From: UBA6120 sp964639215
Lineage (GTDB): Bacteria; Bacillota_I; Bacilli_A; RFN20; CAG-826
NCBI GenBank assembly: GCA_964639215.1
Contig: CAZXCV010000004.1
Location: 1-64,000 of the forward strand
Length of the DNA stretch: 64,000 bases
Direction of reading: 5' to 3'
A program made the position numbers and the translations under genes. The notes under the pieces were generated by a model, which saw only the letters and a program-made list of their open reading frames with translations, was not told the origin of the DNA and made no database searches. This document shows positions 8,391-17,314 of this stretch, in pieces. Numbering within the stretch: position 1 is the stretch's first letter; each line of letters starts with the position of its first letter.

Positions 8391-9071
8391 TTAATAAAGA
8401 AGGGCATGTTCAGACATCGAAAAGTATCCACGATCGGAGATAATAACGTGGTCGACTAGCGTCAGTCCGAGTTTCAAGGCTTCTTGTTTAATGATAATTG
8501 TTGTTTGAATATCATCTTGGCTCGGCTCATGATTACCACCTGGATGATTGTGAAGCAAGATGAATTTATGAGCATTATGGGTAAATAGTTCGACATATAA
8601 ATCTCGCATGGAGACATTTACTTTTTGACTACTTCCTTGATATAAAATCTTTTCACGAATCAAGCGATTCTGGTGATTAAGCATGAGCATCACCATCTTT
8701 TCATGATGGAGCGAGCCGAGCCAAAGATGGTAAGTTTCAAATATTTGCCGCGCACTCGTAAAAATGAAAGCTTCTTCACTCCGTTCTTTTTGCATGCGTC
8801 GGGCAATTTCACAGACTGCCAAGAGTTTGACGGCATTGGCCTTGTTAATACCTGGTATTTTTAGAAATTGCTGGGGATTATATTTCAAGAGACCGATGAG
8901 ACCACTTGGTCCCATCAACAGTTGATACCCGATATCAAGTGCTGAATGGTTATTAACACCACTTCCAATGATTAATGCTAATAATTCCGCTGTTTCTAAT
9001 TCGTTAATGCCTAAACGCCACGCTCGTTCACGAGGACGTAAATTGACTGGAATATCCGCAATGCGACTCAT
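8391..9071 (-). CDS. radC: RadC family JAB-domain protein
   Basis: JAB/JAMM-fold protein historically called DNA repair protein RadC; its biochemical role is unsettled. An N-terminal helix-hairpin-helix part (IPGINKANAVKLLA) is followed by the JAMM motif LLHNHPGGNHEPSQDD with the metal-binding His and Asp residues. I place the start at MSRIAD (ATG 9071), which overlaps the upstream gene stop as ATGA, rather than at a GTG two codons earlier. A weak AT-rich hairpin covers the stop codon. Cotranscribed with the small membrane protein and probably valS. Confidence 0.92.
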   Translation of the reverse strand: MSRIADIPVNLRPRERAWRLGINELETAELLALIIGSGVNNHSALDIGYQLLMGPSGLIGLLKYNPQQFLKIPGINKANAVKLLAVCEIARRMQKERSEEAFIFTSARQIFETYHLWLGSLHHEKMVMLMLNHQNRLIREKILYQGSSQKVNVSMRDLYVELFTHNAHKFILLHNHPGGNHEPSQDDIQTTIIIKQEALKLGLTLVDHVIISDRGYFSMSEHALLY

Positions 9072-9244
9072 TTCCACTCAAACGTAAAGCCACCAGGAAT
9101 CTTGGCACTTCCTTGTTTCGACATGAATAGGCGATACATGATAACGACTGAGATAGCAATAATCATGATCGTCATCACGGCAGTAAGCGAAATTGGTTCG
9201 CCGCCATGTATGAGTGCCATTTGCTCATTTGTTAAACGTTCCAT
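9068..9244 (-). CDS. Small membrane protein with double-glycine leader-like N-terminus (58 aa)
   Basis: Not assigned to a known family. The ATG at 9244 has a strong SD (GGAGG, 8-nt spacing); a longer frame starting at GTG 9259 would begin inside that SD and is rejected. The product begins MERLTNEQMALIHGG, like the leader of double-glycine-processed peptides. A single membrane helix follows (~residues 20-45), then a short polar tail ending PGGFTFEWK. It overlaps radC as ATGA. A CCACTA/TAGTGG hairpin directly precedes the SD. The GG resemblance may be chance; no peptidase-transporter is adjacent. Confidence 0.75.
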   Translation of the reverse strand: MERLTNEQMALIHGGEPISLTAVMTIMIIAISVVIMYRLFMSKQGSAKIPGGFTFEWK

Positions 9245-9285
9245 TGACAATACCTCCACTAACTAGTAGTGGCTGTATCGCTGAA

Positions 9286-11895
9286 TTAACTCATTTTTCT
9301 AATCGTGTCACGGCGTTCAATTAAACCTTTTAAGGTTTCACGATGAAGTGCAAGTTTTTCTTCTTCTTCGATAATTTTGCTTTGTGGAGCTTTCGCTTTA
9401 AATACGGGATTATCGAGTAATTTTAAAGCGCGGGCAATTTCATATTGCGTTTTTTCGATATCGATGTCGAGTTTTGCCAAGGCATCAATTTTGTTAATTG
9501 TTTCGATGATAATCATTTCTGCGTCAGGGTAAACATAAGGGGCATTATCAGCTAACTGTTCACTTGAAGCTTCCGTTGTGACACTTGAAAAGGTAAATCT
9601 TTCAATGTATTGGCGGTATTCAGTGACAAATGTCGGTTTCTTCGCCATAATCACAAGCGTTAATTGGGCATTAGGTGGTAATTGATGTGCCACTTTATAG
9701 TTACGAACATCTTTGATTATGCTTTGCAATAAAATGACTTCGGCAACATTTTCAGCATCATCGTAACAATGATCAACTCGGGGATACCGTTCTTCCATAA
9801 TCGAGGTTTTATGATTCGGCATGCTTAAATATATTTCTTCAGCGATGAATGGCGTGAGCGGATAAATCATCATCAAAATGGCGTGAAGCGCATGATATAG
9901 CACTTGATGCGTGTTGGCAATTTTATCTACCTCGAGCGTATTTAGAGTTACTTTGCTTAACTCTAAGTACCAGGAACAGAAATCATCATAAACAAAATCA
10001 TATAGATACGTTGAAGCCAGCCCAAGTTCATATTTCTCAAGATTTGTGGCTACAGCCTCAATCGTCTGATGTAAGCGACTCATCACATAGCGATCAATCG
10101 GTCCTAATTTCTCCTTAAGGAGTGGCTGAGGTTTAAATCCGCTTGGTAGTGTCAATAAGATATAGCGAGCAGCATTCCAAATCTTATTAAGATAATTGGC
10201 TGAAGCAGCGACTTTTTCTTCAATATAGCGCGTGTCTTGACCAGGTGTGCTATTCGTGGCTAAAAAATATCGTAAGGCATCTGCTCCATACTGGGCAATT
10301 ACATCCATCGGATCAACGCCATTGCCAAGAGATTTTGACATCTTCCGTCCTTGTTCATCACGAATAAGACCATGAATATACACATCTTTAAATGGAATTT
10401 TGTCAGTGAATTCAAGCGCTTGGAAAATCATTCGTGAGACCCAGAAAAAGATAATATCGTAGGCGGTGATTAAAACATCGACGGGGAAATAACGAGAATA
10501 CGCCAATGTGTTTTTTGGCCAACCAAGGGTTGAAAAAGGCCAAAGTGCTGAGCTGAACCATGTATCAAGAACGTCTTGATCTTGTATATAATCTTGTATA
10601 TTTATGGGCGGTTTAATACTCACTAGCACTTCTTTAGTATATTTATGGTAATAAGCCGGTATTTGATGCCCCCACCATAACTGGCGTGATATACACCAGT
10701 CTTCGACCATCTCCATCCATTGGATAAATGTCTTTCCAAATCGTTCTGGAAAAAATTTGATGGTGTCGCCAAACTCTTGATTTTTAATTGCTTGTTCAGC
10801 AAGTGGCTTCATCTTGACAAACCATTGTTTTGATAGCATTGGTTCAATTGGAACATCTGAGCGTTCTGAGTAACCAACCGCATGAATAATTTTTTCAATC
10901 TTTAGGAGGTTACCTTCTTGGCGCATACGTTCGACGAGGCGACGTCGACATTCGAAGCGATCGAGCCCGTCATATTCTCCTGCTAACTGATTCATCGTCC
11001 CATTGCTATTCATACACGAAGGCATTGCAAGATGATATTTTTCGCCAATTACAAAATCATTTTGATCATGTGCAGGGGTACATTTCATAATGCCACTACC
11101 GAATGATTGATCAACGTAACGATCTGCAATGATGTTTATTGGTAATTTATTTGCAGGATTGATTGCAAGTTTTCCGATTAAATGTGTATATCGCTGATCA
11201 TCAGGATGGATGACGAGACAGACGTCGCCATACATCGTTTCTGGACGTGTCGTTGCGACAAAAAGCGGTTCAAGTGTGTCAACGAGTCGATAAGACACAT
11301 AATATAAACTTCCTTCAACTTCTTTATGGATGACTTCAATATTACTTAAAGCGGTCATTTGAGCAGGATCCCAATTGATAATGCGCTCACCGCGGTAAAT
11401 AAGACCTTTATTATATAGGTCGACAAACACTTTAGTGACTGCTTCATTCATGCCCTTATCAAGCGTAAAGCGCTCATAATCATAATTTAAGCTGAATCCG
11501 AGTTTCGCCCACTGAATCCGGATATTCTTAGCATATGTTTCCTTCCATTCCCAAGTTTTCGCTAAAAAGGCTTCACGTCCAAGTTCATGGCGTGATTTTC
11601 CTTCAAGTCGCAGTTTGGCTTCGACCACAGCTTGTGTGGCGATGCCAGCGTGATCCATACCTGCTAACCACAGCACATCGTACCCTTGCGAACGTTTATA
11701 ACGAGCTAAAATGTCTTGAATCGTGCCATTCCATGCGTGACCAAGATGAAGTTTGCCTGTGACGTTTGGTGGTGGGACGACCATTGAAAACCGTGGGTGG
11801 CTTGGATCGCCTGTTTGAAAATAACCGCGGTCGAGCCAAAAGCGGTATTTATTATGTTCGATGATTTTCGGATCATATCGTTTATCTAATGCCAT
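9286..11895 (-). CDS. valS: Valyl-tRNA synthetase
   Basis: Class I synthetase charging tRNA-Val. HIGH-type signature PPPNVTGKLHLGHA is at ~residues 40-53 and KMSKS at about residue 518. The CP1 editing domain contains the ATTRPETMYGD motif. The 869-aa protein ends in a coiled-coil arm typical of ValRS (LDIDIEKTQYEIARALKLL onwards). Regulated by the T-box leader upstream, whose specifier triplet reads GTC. Confidence 0.99.
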   Translation of the reverse strand: MALDKRYDPKIIEHNKYRFWLDRGYFQTGDPSHPRFSMVVPPPNVTGKLHLGHAWNGTIQDILARYKRSQGYDVLWLAGMDHAGIATQAVVEAKLRLEGKSRHELGREAFLAKTWEWKETYAKNIRIQWAKLGFSLNYDYERFTLDKGMNEAVTKVFVDLYNKGLIYRGERIINWDPAQMTALSNIEVIHKEVEGSLYYVSYRLVDTLEPLFVATTRPETMYGDVCLVIHPDDQRYTHLIGKLAINPANKLPINIIADRYVDQSFGSGIMKCTPAHDQNDFVIGEKYHLAMPSCMNSNGTMNQLAGEYDGLDRFECRRRLVERMRQEGNLLKIEKIIHAVGYSERSDVPIEPMLSKQWFVKMKPLAEQAIKNQEFGDTIKFFPERFGKTFIQWMEMVEDWCISRQLWWGHQIPAYYHKYTKEVLVSIKPPINIQDYIQDQDVLDTWFSSALWPFSTLGWPKNTLAYSRYFPVDVLITAYDIIFFWVSRMIFQALEFTDKIPFKDVYIHGLIRDEQGRKMSKSLGNGVDPMDVIAQYGADALRYFLATNSTPGQDTRYIEEKVAASANYLNKIWNAARYILLTLPSGFKPQPLLKEKLGPIDRYVMSRLHQTIEAVATNLEKYELGLASTYLYDFVYDDFCSWYLELSKVTLNTLEVDKIANTHQVLYHALHAILMMIYPLTPFIAEEIYLSMPNHKTSIMEERYPRVDHCYDDAENVAEVILLQSIIKDVRNYKVAHQLPPNAQLTLVIMAKKPTFVTEYRQYIERFTFSSVTTEASSEQLADNAPYVYPDAEMIIIETINKIDALAKLDIDIEKTQYEIARALKLLDNPVFKAKAPQSKIIEEEEKLALHRETLKGLIERRDTIRKMS

Positions 11896-11904
11896 ATGTA
11901 CTCC

Positions 11905-12110
11905 TTAATAATAAAAGCGCCCTGACTAAGGACGCTTGTTGCGTGGTACCACCTTATTTCATCAACTAATTGATGCACTCATATCCGTTAACGCCGGCGA
12001 CGGGATTATTAGTCCGATACGGATAAGCGACTTCGGCTTGTTCCACTCCTTCGTTGCACCATCCCGAAGGTCTCTAGTAGTGGTTATTAGCGTACTCCTC
12101 TTATCTATTT
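11905..12110 (-). promoter_or_regulatory. T-box riboswitch (valine) upstream of valS
   Basis: The minus strand carries the T-box core GGTGGTACCACGC (11941-11953). A terminator hairpin (AAGCGTCC paired with GGGCGCTT, 11914-11937) with a T-rich tail follows. Upstream, a stem I segment has the AG-bulge/distal-loop type sequence GGGATGGTGCAACG. The likely specifier is GTC (12029-12031) in the context GAAGTCGC. Uncharged tRNA-Val would stabilise the antiterminator and allow valS expression. Confidence 0.93.
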
Positions 12111-12116
12111 ATGACA

Positions 12117-12145
12117 ATTATAGTAGTTAATAAAATAAATAGCAA
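12117..12145 (-). promoter_or_regulatory. valS T-box promoter
   Basis: Minus strand: -35 TTGCTA (12140-12145), 17-nt spacer, consensus -10 TATAAT (12117-12122). Start of transcription expected near 12110. It lies in the short gap after the engB stop. Confidence 0.8.
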
Positions 12146-12149
12146 CCGA

Positions 12150-12731
12150 CTAGAGTGTTAGTAGTTTCGCGAGTAACGATTTCAGCGGATCAAGGCTTGC
12201 CCGTTTTGTGATTGAGGTATACACACTTTGGCTAATATCCCATCCTAGTGAATTAAGCGATTTACGAAATGAGGCGAGCTCTTTTTGGGTGAGTTTATCG
12301 ACTTTAGTAAACACATAAATGAGTGGGTACGGCAATGTGATGGCAAAATCATGGAAAGCGATGTCATCATTCGATGGGGCATGCCGGCTATCGAGTAAGA
12401 AAATAATGCCTTTTAATTCTTGATTTTCATGGAAATAGCCTTCCATCATCACCGCGAAATTTGAAGTATGGCGACTGCCTGTTTTGGTATAGCCATAACC
12501 AGGAGCGTCGACCAAATAAAAATGATCATCAACATTGTAGTAATTTAATAAAACGGTTTTCCCGGGCTTTGACGATACTTTAGCGATTGTATGTCCCGTA
12601 ATGGCGTTAATGAGACTGCTTTTTCCAACGTTGGAGCGGCCGATGAATACCAGTTCGTGTAAATGCGGTGATGGTCGATCATCGCGCGTTGGGGCACTTT
12701 TAATAAATTGAACAGTCGAAAAATTAATCAT
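12150..12731 (-). CDS. engB: Ribosome biogenesis GTPase EngB/YsxC
   Basis: Small GTPase needed for 50S maturation. G1 GRSNVGKSS (~residues 31-39), G2 region KPGKTVLLNYY, G3 DAPGYGYTK and G4 TKVD are all visible in a protein of about 193 aa. The start is placed at ATG 12731; a GTG one codon earlier is also possible. There is no clear SD, and the start is 3 nt after the lon stop, so translation probably relies on coupling. The order tig-lon-engB matches Bacillus. Confidence 0.96.
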   Translation of the reverse strand: MINFSTVQFIKSAPTRDDRPSPHLHELVFIGRSNVGKSSLINAITGHTIAKVSSKPGKTVLLNYYNVDDHFYLVDAPGYGYTKTGSRHTSNFAVMMEGYFHENQELKGIIFLLDSRHAPSNDDIAFHDFAITLPYPLIYVFTKVDKLTQKELASFRKSLNSLGWDISQSVYTSITKRASLDPLKSLLAKLLTL

Positions 12732-12734
12732 CAC

Positions 12735-15050
12735 TTATTTAACAAGCGCGTGCGTTAAAGCGTCATCGACCTTTTCCATATAGATAATATTGAGCTTTTC
12801 AACAACTTCTTTTGATAAGTCATCAATGGATTTTCGGTTTTCTTCGGGGATAATTACGGTTTTAATACCGCTGCGAAGAGCCGCGAGTGTTTTTTCACGA
12901 AGTCCGCCAATCGGTAAGACATTGCCGCGCAAGGTAACTTCGCCTGTCATCGCAATATCACTGCTGACGGCTTTACCGGTTAAAGCTGAGATAATGGCGA
13001 CAGTCATCGCAACACCGGCACTTGGGCCATCTTTAGGGACCGCCCCTTCTGGGACGTGAATGTGAATATCGCGGTCTTTAAAAAGTTGACTATCGATTTC
13101 ATATTTCGTGGCATTGGCTTGGATATAGTCAAGCGCAATCGTCGCGCTTTCTTTCATGACTTCTCCGAGTTTGCCGGTCAAGACGAGTTTTCCGCCACCT
13201 GGGAAGTGATTGACTTCGATGGGAAGAATATCACCGCCATACGGGGTATAAGCAAGTCCAGTGACAACGCCAACTTGTGACGTCTTCTCTTTTTTCGAAT
13301 TATCGAATAGTTCGACACCAAGATACTTTCTGACTTCAATTGGTGTGATTTTGACTTTTGTCAGTTCTGGTGTTTTTAGTAAATCAACGACAACTTTACG
13401 ACAAATTGAGGCGATTTTCCGTTCTAATTCGCGGACACCCGCTTCGCGTGTATAAAATTCAATAATGGCTTTAAGCGCCTCTTTCGTGAACGTGATTTGA
13501 TCTTTTGTCAAACCATTAGCCAATAATTGCTTGGCGATGAGATGGCGTTTCGCAATCTCGATCTTTTCTAATTCTGTATATGAATTTACTTCAATCAATT
13601 CAAGCCGATCACGTAGCGGTGCGGGGACATCTTCAAGGTAGTTTGCCGTTCCAATGAATAGCACATTGCTTAGATCATATGGCTCTTCGAGATAATTATC
13701 ATTAAAGGCGAAGTTTTGTTCGGGATCGAGTACTTCCAGTAAGGCGCTCGATGGATCGCCTTTATATGAAGAACCGAGTTTATCAATTTCATCGAGTAGG
13801 AAAACGGGATTAATGACGGCACTTCGCTTCATTCCGTTGATAATACGTCCTGGCATTGCTCCAACATAGGTGCGCCGGTGACCACGAATTTCAGCCTCAT
13901 CAGAAATACCACCAAGCGAGGCTTTGAAAAACTTGCGTCCGAGTGCTCGGGCGATTGATTTTCCAAGTGACGTTTTACCAACGCCAGGCGGTCCATAAAA
14001 ACAAAGAATCGGTGCTTTAAGATTGCCCGTCATTTTCTTGACGGCTAAATATTCAACAATCCGCTTCTTGACCTTGTCAAGACCATAATGATCTTCATTA
14101 AGGATTGCTTCGACATTATTTAAATCATCGTTATCAGCGGTTTTTTGCCACCATGGGACGTCGAGTAATGTTTCAACATACGCCTTAATTAATGAGGCTT
14201 CTAACGAAGCTTGGGGCATCATCTCCGCACGCTTCAGTTCATTTCTTACTTTGTTCTTGATGAATTCGGGATATTCGCCTTTTTCAAGGCGCTCTAAAAG
14301 TGATTCAGAACTATCATCACCATCAACGTTTTCACCTAACTCCGCTTTGATGGCTTTAAGCTTTTCACGAAGGAAATATTCACGTTGGTTTTTTTCGGCC
14401 GATTTTCGCACTTCTTCTTGTAAGTGTTTATCGATGTCAGAAATTTCCCGTTCTTCATTAATCGCTTCTAGCACGAGTTTTAATCGAACGTTGAGTTCGA
14501 GCGATTCCAGTACTTTCTGTTTCTGATCGATCGTCATCGGGAGCAAGTTAGCCAGCATATCGGTAATATCACTTGCCGAGACGCCTTTTGATAGTTGATT
14601 GACGAGTTCTTTTGGTAAGCGACTCGTAATCACCTGCATGTTTTCGAGATTCGAGATGATATTACGAACTAAGGCGACTTCTTCTTTATGGTCGCCCGAG
14701 ATATCGCGCTTAATTGTACCCGTGGCACTCCAATAAGTACCGTTATTGATTACTTCAGATATTTGGACACGGGCAATTGGTAAAATGCGTAGGCGGGTAT
14801 ACTTTTTATTGACCTGCATATTTGAAATACGACCTAACACACCAAATTGATAAAATTCATCAATCGAGGGATCATCAACCTCGGGGGTCAATTGACTGAC
14901 AACGAGGATCAGGTCGTTATAATTGCGATGGGCTTCATCAATTGCGGTGACTGAAAATGGCCGTCCTGCTTCAATGGCTTGGATTTGATTGGGAAACAAA
15001 ACCATACCACGGGTAATTAATAGTGGTAGTGTATAGACTTCATCGGGCAT
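12735..15050 (-). CDS. lon: ATP-dependent protease LonA
   Basis: Cytosolic AAA+ serine protease for misfolded and regulatory proteins. Domains in order are the N-terminal LAN domain (~1-195), a coiled-coil segment, the AAA+ module with Walker A GPPGVGKTS (~residue 350) and Walker B FLLDEIDKL, and the protease domain with catalytic Ser in DGPSAGVAM and Lys in REKTLAALRSGIK. I start at MPDEVYTL (ATG 15050) behind the SD AAAGGAGG; the longer frame would begin with a TTG upstream of that SD. About 771 aa. Cotranscribed with tig; clpX, present between them in many Bacillota, is absent. Confidence 0.98.
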   Translation of the reverse strand: MPDEVYTLPLLITRGMVLFPNQIQAIEAGRPFSVTAIDEAHRNYNDLILVVSQLTPEVDDPSIDEFYQFGVLGRISNMQVNKKYTRLRILPIARVQISEVINNGTYWSATGTIKRDISGDHKEEVALVRNIISNLENMQVITSRLPKELVNQLSKGVSASDITDMLANLLPMTIDQKQKVLESLELNVRLKLVLEAINEEREISDIDKHLQEEVRKSAEKNQREYFLREKLKAIKAELGENVDGDDSSESLLERLEKGEYPEFIKNKVRNELKRAEMMPQASLEASLIKAYVETLLDVPWWQKTADNDDLNNVEAILNEDHYGLDKVKKRIVEYLAVKKMTGNLKAPILCFYGPPGVGKTSLGKSIARALGRKFFKASLGGISDEAEIRGHRRTYVGAMPGRIINGMKRSAVINPVFLLDEIDKLGSSYKGDPSSALLEVLDPEQNFAFNDNYLEEPYDLSNVLFIGTANYLEDVPAPLRDRLELIEVNSYTELEKIEIAKRHLIAKQLLANGLTKDQITFTKEALKAIIEFYTREAGVRELERKIASICRKVVVDLLKTPELTKVKITPIEVRKYLGVELFDNSKKEKTSQVGVVTGLAYTPYGGDILPIEVNHFPGGGKLVLTGKLGEVMKESATIALDYIQANATKYEIDSQLFKDRDIHIHVPEGAVPKDGPSAGVAMTVAIISALTGKAVSSDIAMTGEVTLRGNVLPIGGLREKTLAALRSGIKTVIIPEENRKSIDDLSKEVVEKLNIIYMEKVDDALTHALVK

Positions 15051-15071
15051 AAGGATCCCTCCTTTGGACAA

Positions 15072-16346
15072 TTAGTCGTTATTTTGTAGTAAGAAGTCAC
15101 GAATGTGACGTGTTTTGATATCAGCGATAAAGCGGTTCATGTCTTTCGCAAGTATTTCTTTGACCTTGTCGAATTCCATCTTGTATTGGTCGGCAATCTT
15201 TGCGATTTCGAAATCAACGATTTCTGGAGAAACACTAATTTGTTCGGTTTCTGCGATTTTTTCTAACACGAGTGAAGCGCGAATGTTTCGTTCCGCTTCT
15301 TCATGAAGTTGGTGATGTAATGTCTCTTCGGTTTGGCCGCTCATCTCAAGATATTGCGGGAACGTCATCCCATTTTGAGCGACATCTTTTTCAAGCCGTT
15401 CATGCATCGCATCAACTTCATCATGAATAATTTCATGTGATAAATCAATCGTGGCACTTTCGGCAATTTTAGCAAGTAGCGTCTCATAATATTCTTTTTC
15501 AAGTTTTTCTTGTTCTTCTTTAAGTAACTTCGTCTTCACATGTTCCTCAAATGACTCGCGTGAAGTGACTTCAGTAATTTTCAATTCTTCAAACAGCTGT
15601 TGCCCCACTTCAGGAATACGTTTGTCTTTCACTTCATGGATGGTAATTTTGAACATCGCGGCTTTGCCAGCGAGTTCTTTGGCATATGCTTCGGGGAAAG
15701 TCACATTAATTTCTTTTTGATCGCCTGCTTTTAAACCGACGAGTTGTTCTTCAAAACCGGGGATGAATTGACCACTGCCTAATTCGAGTGAATAGTTTTC
15801 AGCTTTCCCACCTTCAAATGTCTTACCATCGACAAATCCTTCAAAGTCAAAGACGACGGTATCGCCCAGTGCGGCCACATCATCTTTAAGAACCAGTTCG
15901 GCGTTTTGATTTTGAATCTTCTTGATTTCGGCTTCAATTTGTTCGTTGGTAACATCCGCGGTTTTCTTATCAACGTGTAAGCCTTTATATTGACCGAGCG
16001 TAACTTCGGGAGCCGTCAACACCGTGATTTTAACTTCTAATTCGGTGTCACTTAATTTCATAACTTCGACATTAGGACGTGCCCATGGTACGATTTTTTC
16101 TTCGGTCATGACTTTCCGATAAGCACCACCGAGCAAGCTATCGATGGCTTGATTGTAAAGTTTTTTTTGATCAAGGCGCGCTTTGATTAGTGCTTCTGGA
16201 GCATGGCCTTTCCGGAAACCGGGTACTTCGACATTAGCAGCCGCTTTATCAAAAGCCTTCTTTGTCGCCGCTTTCCATTCGACTTCATCGAAGCGCATCA
16301 AAATTTCTACTTGTGAATGTTCTAATTTTTTAAGTTCGTGTTGCAT
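15072..16346 (-). CDS. tig: Trigger factor (ribosome-associated chaperone)
   Basis: Chaperone and peptidyl-prolyl isomerase acting at the ribosomal tunnel exit. The ribosome-binding signature VPGFRKGHAPEALI is at ~residues 41-54. An FKBP-type PPIase domain occupies ~155-240 (LGDTVVFDFEGFVDGKTFEGG) and a helical C-terminal substrate-binding domain follows. The start is ATG 16346 with the SD AAGGAG; the longer TTG-initiated frame is rejected. About 424 aa. Heads the tig-lon-engB unit behind a promoter that contains a perfect palindrome. Confidence 0.97.
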   Translation of the reverse strand: MQHELKKLEHSQVEILMRFDEVEWKAATKKAFDKAAANVEVPGFRKGHAPEALIKARLDQKKLYNQAIDSLLGGAYRKVMTEEKIVPWARPNVEVMKLSDTELEVKITVLTAPEVTLGQYKGLHVDKKTADVTNEQIEAEIKKIQNQNAELVLKDDVAALGDTVVFDFEGFVDGKTFEGGKAENYSLELGSGQFIPGFEEQLVGLKAGDQKEINVTFPEAYAKELAGKAAMFKITIHEVKDKRIPEVGQQLFEELKITEVTSRESFEEHVKTKLLKEEQEKLEKEYYETLLAKIAESATIDLSHEIIHDEVDAMHERLEKDVAQNGMTFPQYLEMSGQTEETLHHQLHEEAERNIRASLVLEKIAETEQISVSPEIVDFEIAKIADQYKMEFDKVKEILAKDMNRFIADIKTRHIRDFLLQNND

Positions 16347-16381
16347 ACATTTCTCCTTGTTCAACAATTGACACGCTAATA

Positions 16382-16410
16382 AATATACATAATTACTAGT
16401 AATTATTCAA
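16382..16410 (-). promoter_or_regulatory. tig-lon promoter with 18-bp palindrome in the spacer
   Basis: Minus strand: -35 TTGAAT (16405-16410), 17-nt spacer, -10 TATATT (16382-16387). The spacer is almost entirely the perfect palindrome ATAATTACTAGTAATTAT (16389-16406). A protein bound there would block the promoter of two proteostasis genes. It does not match the CIRCE (HrcA) or CtsR operator sequences I know. Confidence 0.7.
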
Positions 16411-16421
16411 TAAAGACGTAC

Positions 16422-17300
16422 TTATTGTCCTGTAAGTCCTTGAATCGCTGTTTCAATTTCTTCGATCAAGGCATTAACGTAATCATTATCACTATTAGCT
16501 TTTTGGCCAAGATAACGACTCACTAGTGTTAATAGGGCACTCGTGAGATGCATCGCATCTTCAAATAATGGTTCAAGTGGATAAATGGCAACGATATATT
16601 GTTCGAGTAACAGCCGCGCTAACTGACTTTCGCTTGGTGAGTGGGCGTGTGAATCTAGATGTGTCAGCACTTCATTGAGGTCATCACTAACTAATGGTGG
16701 CGATAATAATGATGGGTTCACACTAATTGTGAGTCCATTGACGAGATATTCAAATTCATCGTTAATATGCGCTTCAATGAGGCGCGATAACGTAGCACAC
16801 CGTAACGCTTGACCAATTGGTTTTGTTAGGAGGCTTCGTAAAACATCAATCTCTTGGTTAATCAAATGTATCGGTAACGATAATAATCCTTTTTCGATTA
16901 TCGCTAGGTCATTGCTTTGCATTTGTAACCGCCAAGTGCGAGCGTCGAATGTTTTTACCGTTACTTCTTCATCGAGCCAAAGTTTAAATTCATGAAGCGC
17001 TTCTTCCGTCTCGATTGAAGCATAGGGTAATGTCATATAGCGATGATACGCGCGATAACCACGTACTTTATCGCCCTTATGCTTAATGAGTTCGACATGA
17101 TAACGAAAAACGATTTTAACTTCATTTGTGACCGTCTCAAAATGCGCCTCAATCAGCTGAAGTGCTGCTTCATCTTGACCAAGTTCGCAAAGAGCGACAA
17201 ACCGGGCGATTAAAGCATCATCGTTAGTTTGGTCACGCGTGATTTTTTCAATCGTTTGATAGTCGCCTTGAAGGAGAAGTTTATTTAAGATATCGCTCAC
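16422..17300 (-). CDS. TPR-like helical protein of unknown function (possibly DUF3196-like)
   Basis: A 292-aa soluble, helix-rich protein. The N-terminal third looks like degenerate tetratricopeptide repeats (ALIARFVALCELGQDEAALQLIEAH), and the rest is helical and acidic with no catalytic motif I recognise. It resembles TPR-type hypothetical proteins known from Mollicutes (DUF3196), but that link is tentative. The start is GTG 17300. A TATAAT box lies 6 nt upstream of that GTG and no SD is visible, so the gene may have its own leaderless transcript although it follows the permease gene by 14 nt. Confidence 0.7.
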   Translation of the reverse strand: MSDILNKLLLQGDYQTIEKITRDQTNDDALIARFVALCELGQDEAALQLIEAHFETVTNEVKIVFRYHVELIKHKGDKVRGYRAYHRYMTLPYASIETEEALHEFKLWLDEEVTVKTFDARTWRLQMQSNDLAIIEKGLLSLPIHLINQEIDVLRSLLTKPIGQALRCATLSRLIEAHINDEFEYLVNGLTISVNPSLLSPPLVSDDLNEVLTHLDSHAHSPSESQLARLLLEQYIVAIYPLEPLFEDAMHLTSALLTLVSRYLGQKANSDNDYVNALIEEIETAIQGLTGQ

Positions 17301-17306
17301 AAGAGC

Positions 17307-17312
17307 ATTATA
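17307..17312 (-). promoter_or_regulatory. -10 box 6 nt before the GTG of the TPR-like gene
   Basis: Minus-strand TATAAT at 17307-17312 is separated by six bases (GCTCTT) from the GTG at 17300. Transcription would start at or next to the start codon. No good -35 is seen, which lowers confidence. Confidence 0.4.
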
Positions 17313-17314
17313 CT

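Noticed and set aside
8377..8393. Intrinsic terminator at the radC stop
   Set aside because: The hairpin (TAAAAAC/GTTTTTA) is nearly all A-T with a poor T-run; not strong enough to call.
9245..9259. Longer reading frame of the 58-aa protein starting with GTG at 9259
   Set aside because: The GTG is part of the GGAGG ribosome-binding site; ATG 9244 has correct spacing.
9249..9270. Riboswitch or attenuator before the 58-aa gene
   Set aside because: Only a short CCACTA/TAGTGG hairpin is present, too small to assign; noted in the gene entry.
11936..12130. Plus-strand ORF of 64 codons opposite the valS leader
   Set aside because: It lies in the T-box RNA on the other strand, has no SD and no recognisable product.
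15051..15071. Longer Lon frame from a TTG
   Set aside because: The SD AAAGGAGG lies inside this extension, just before ATG 15050.
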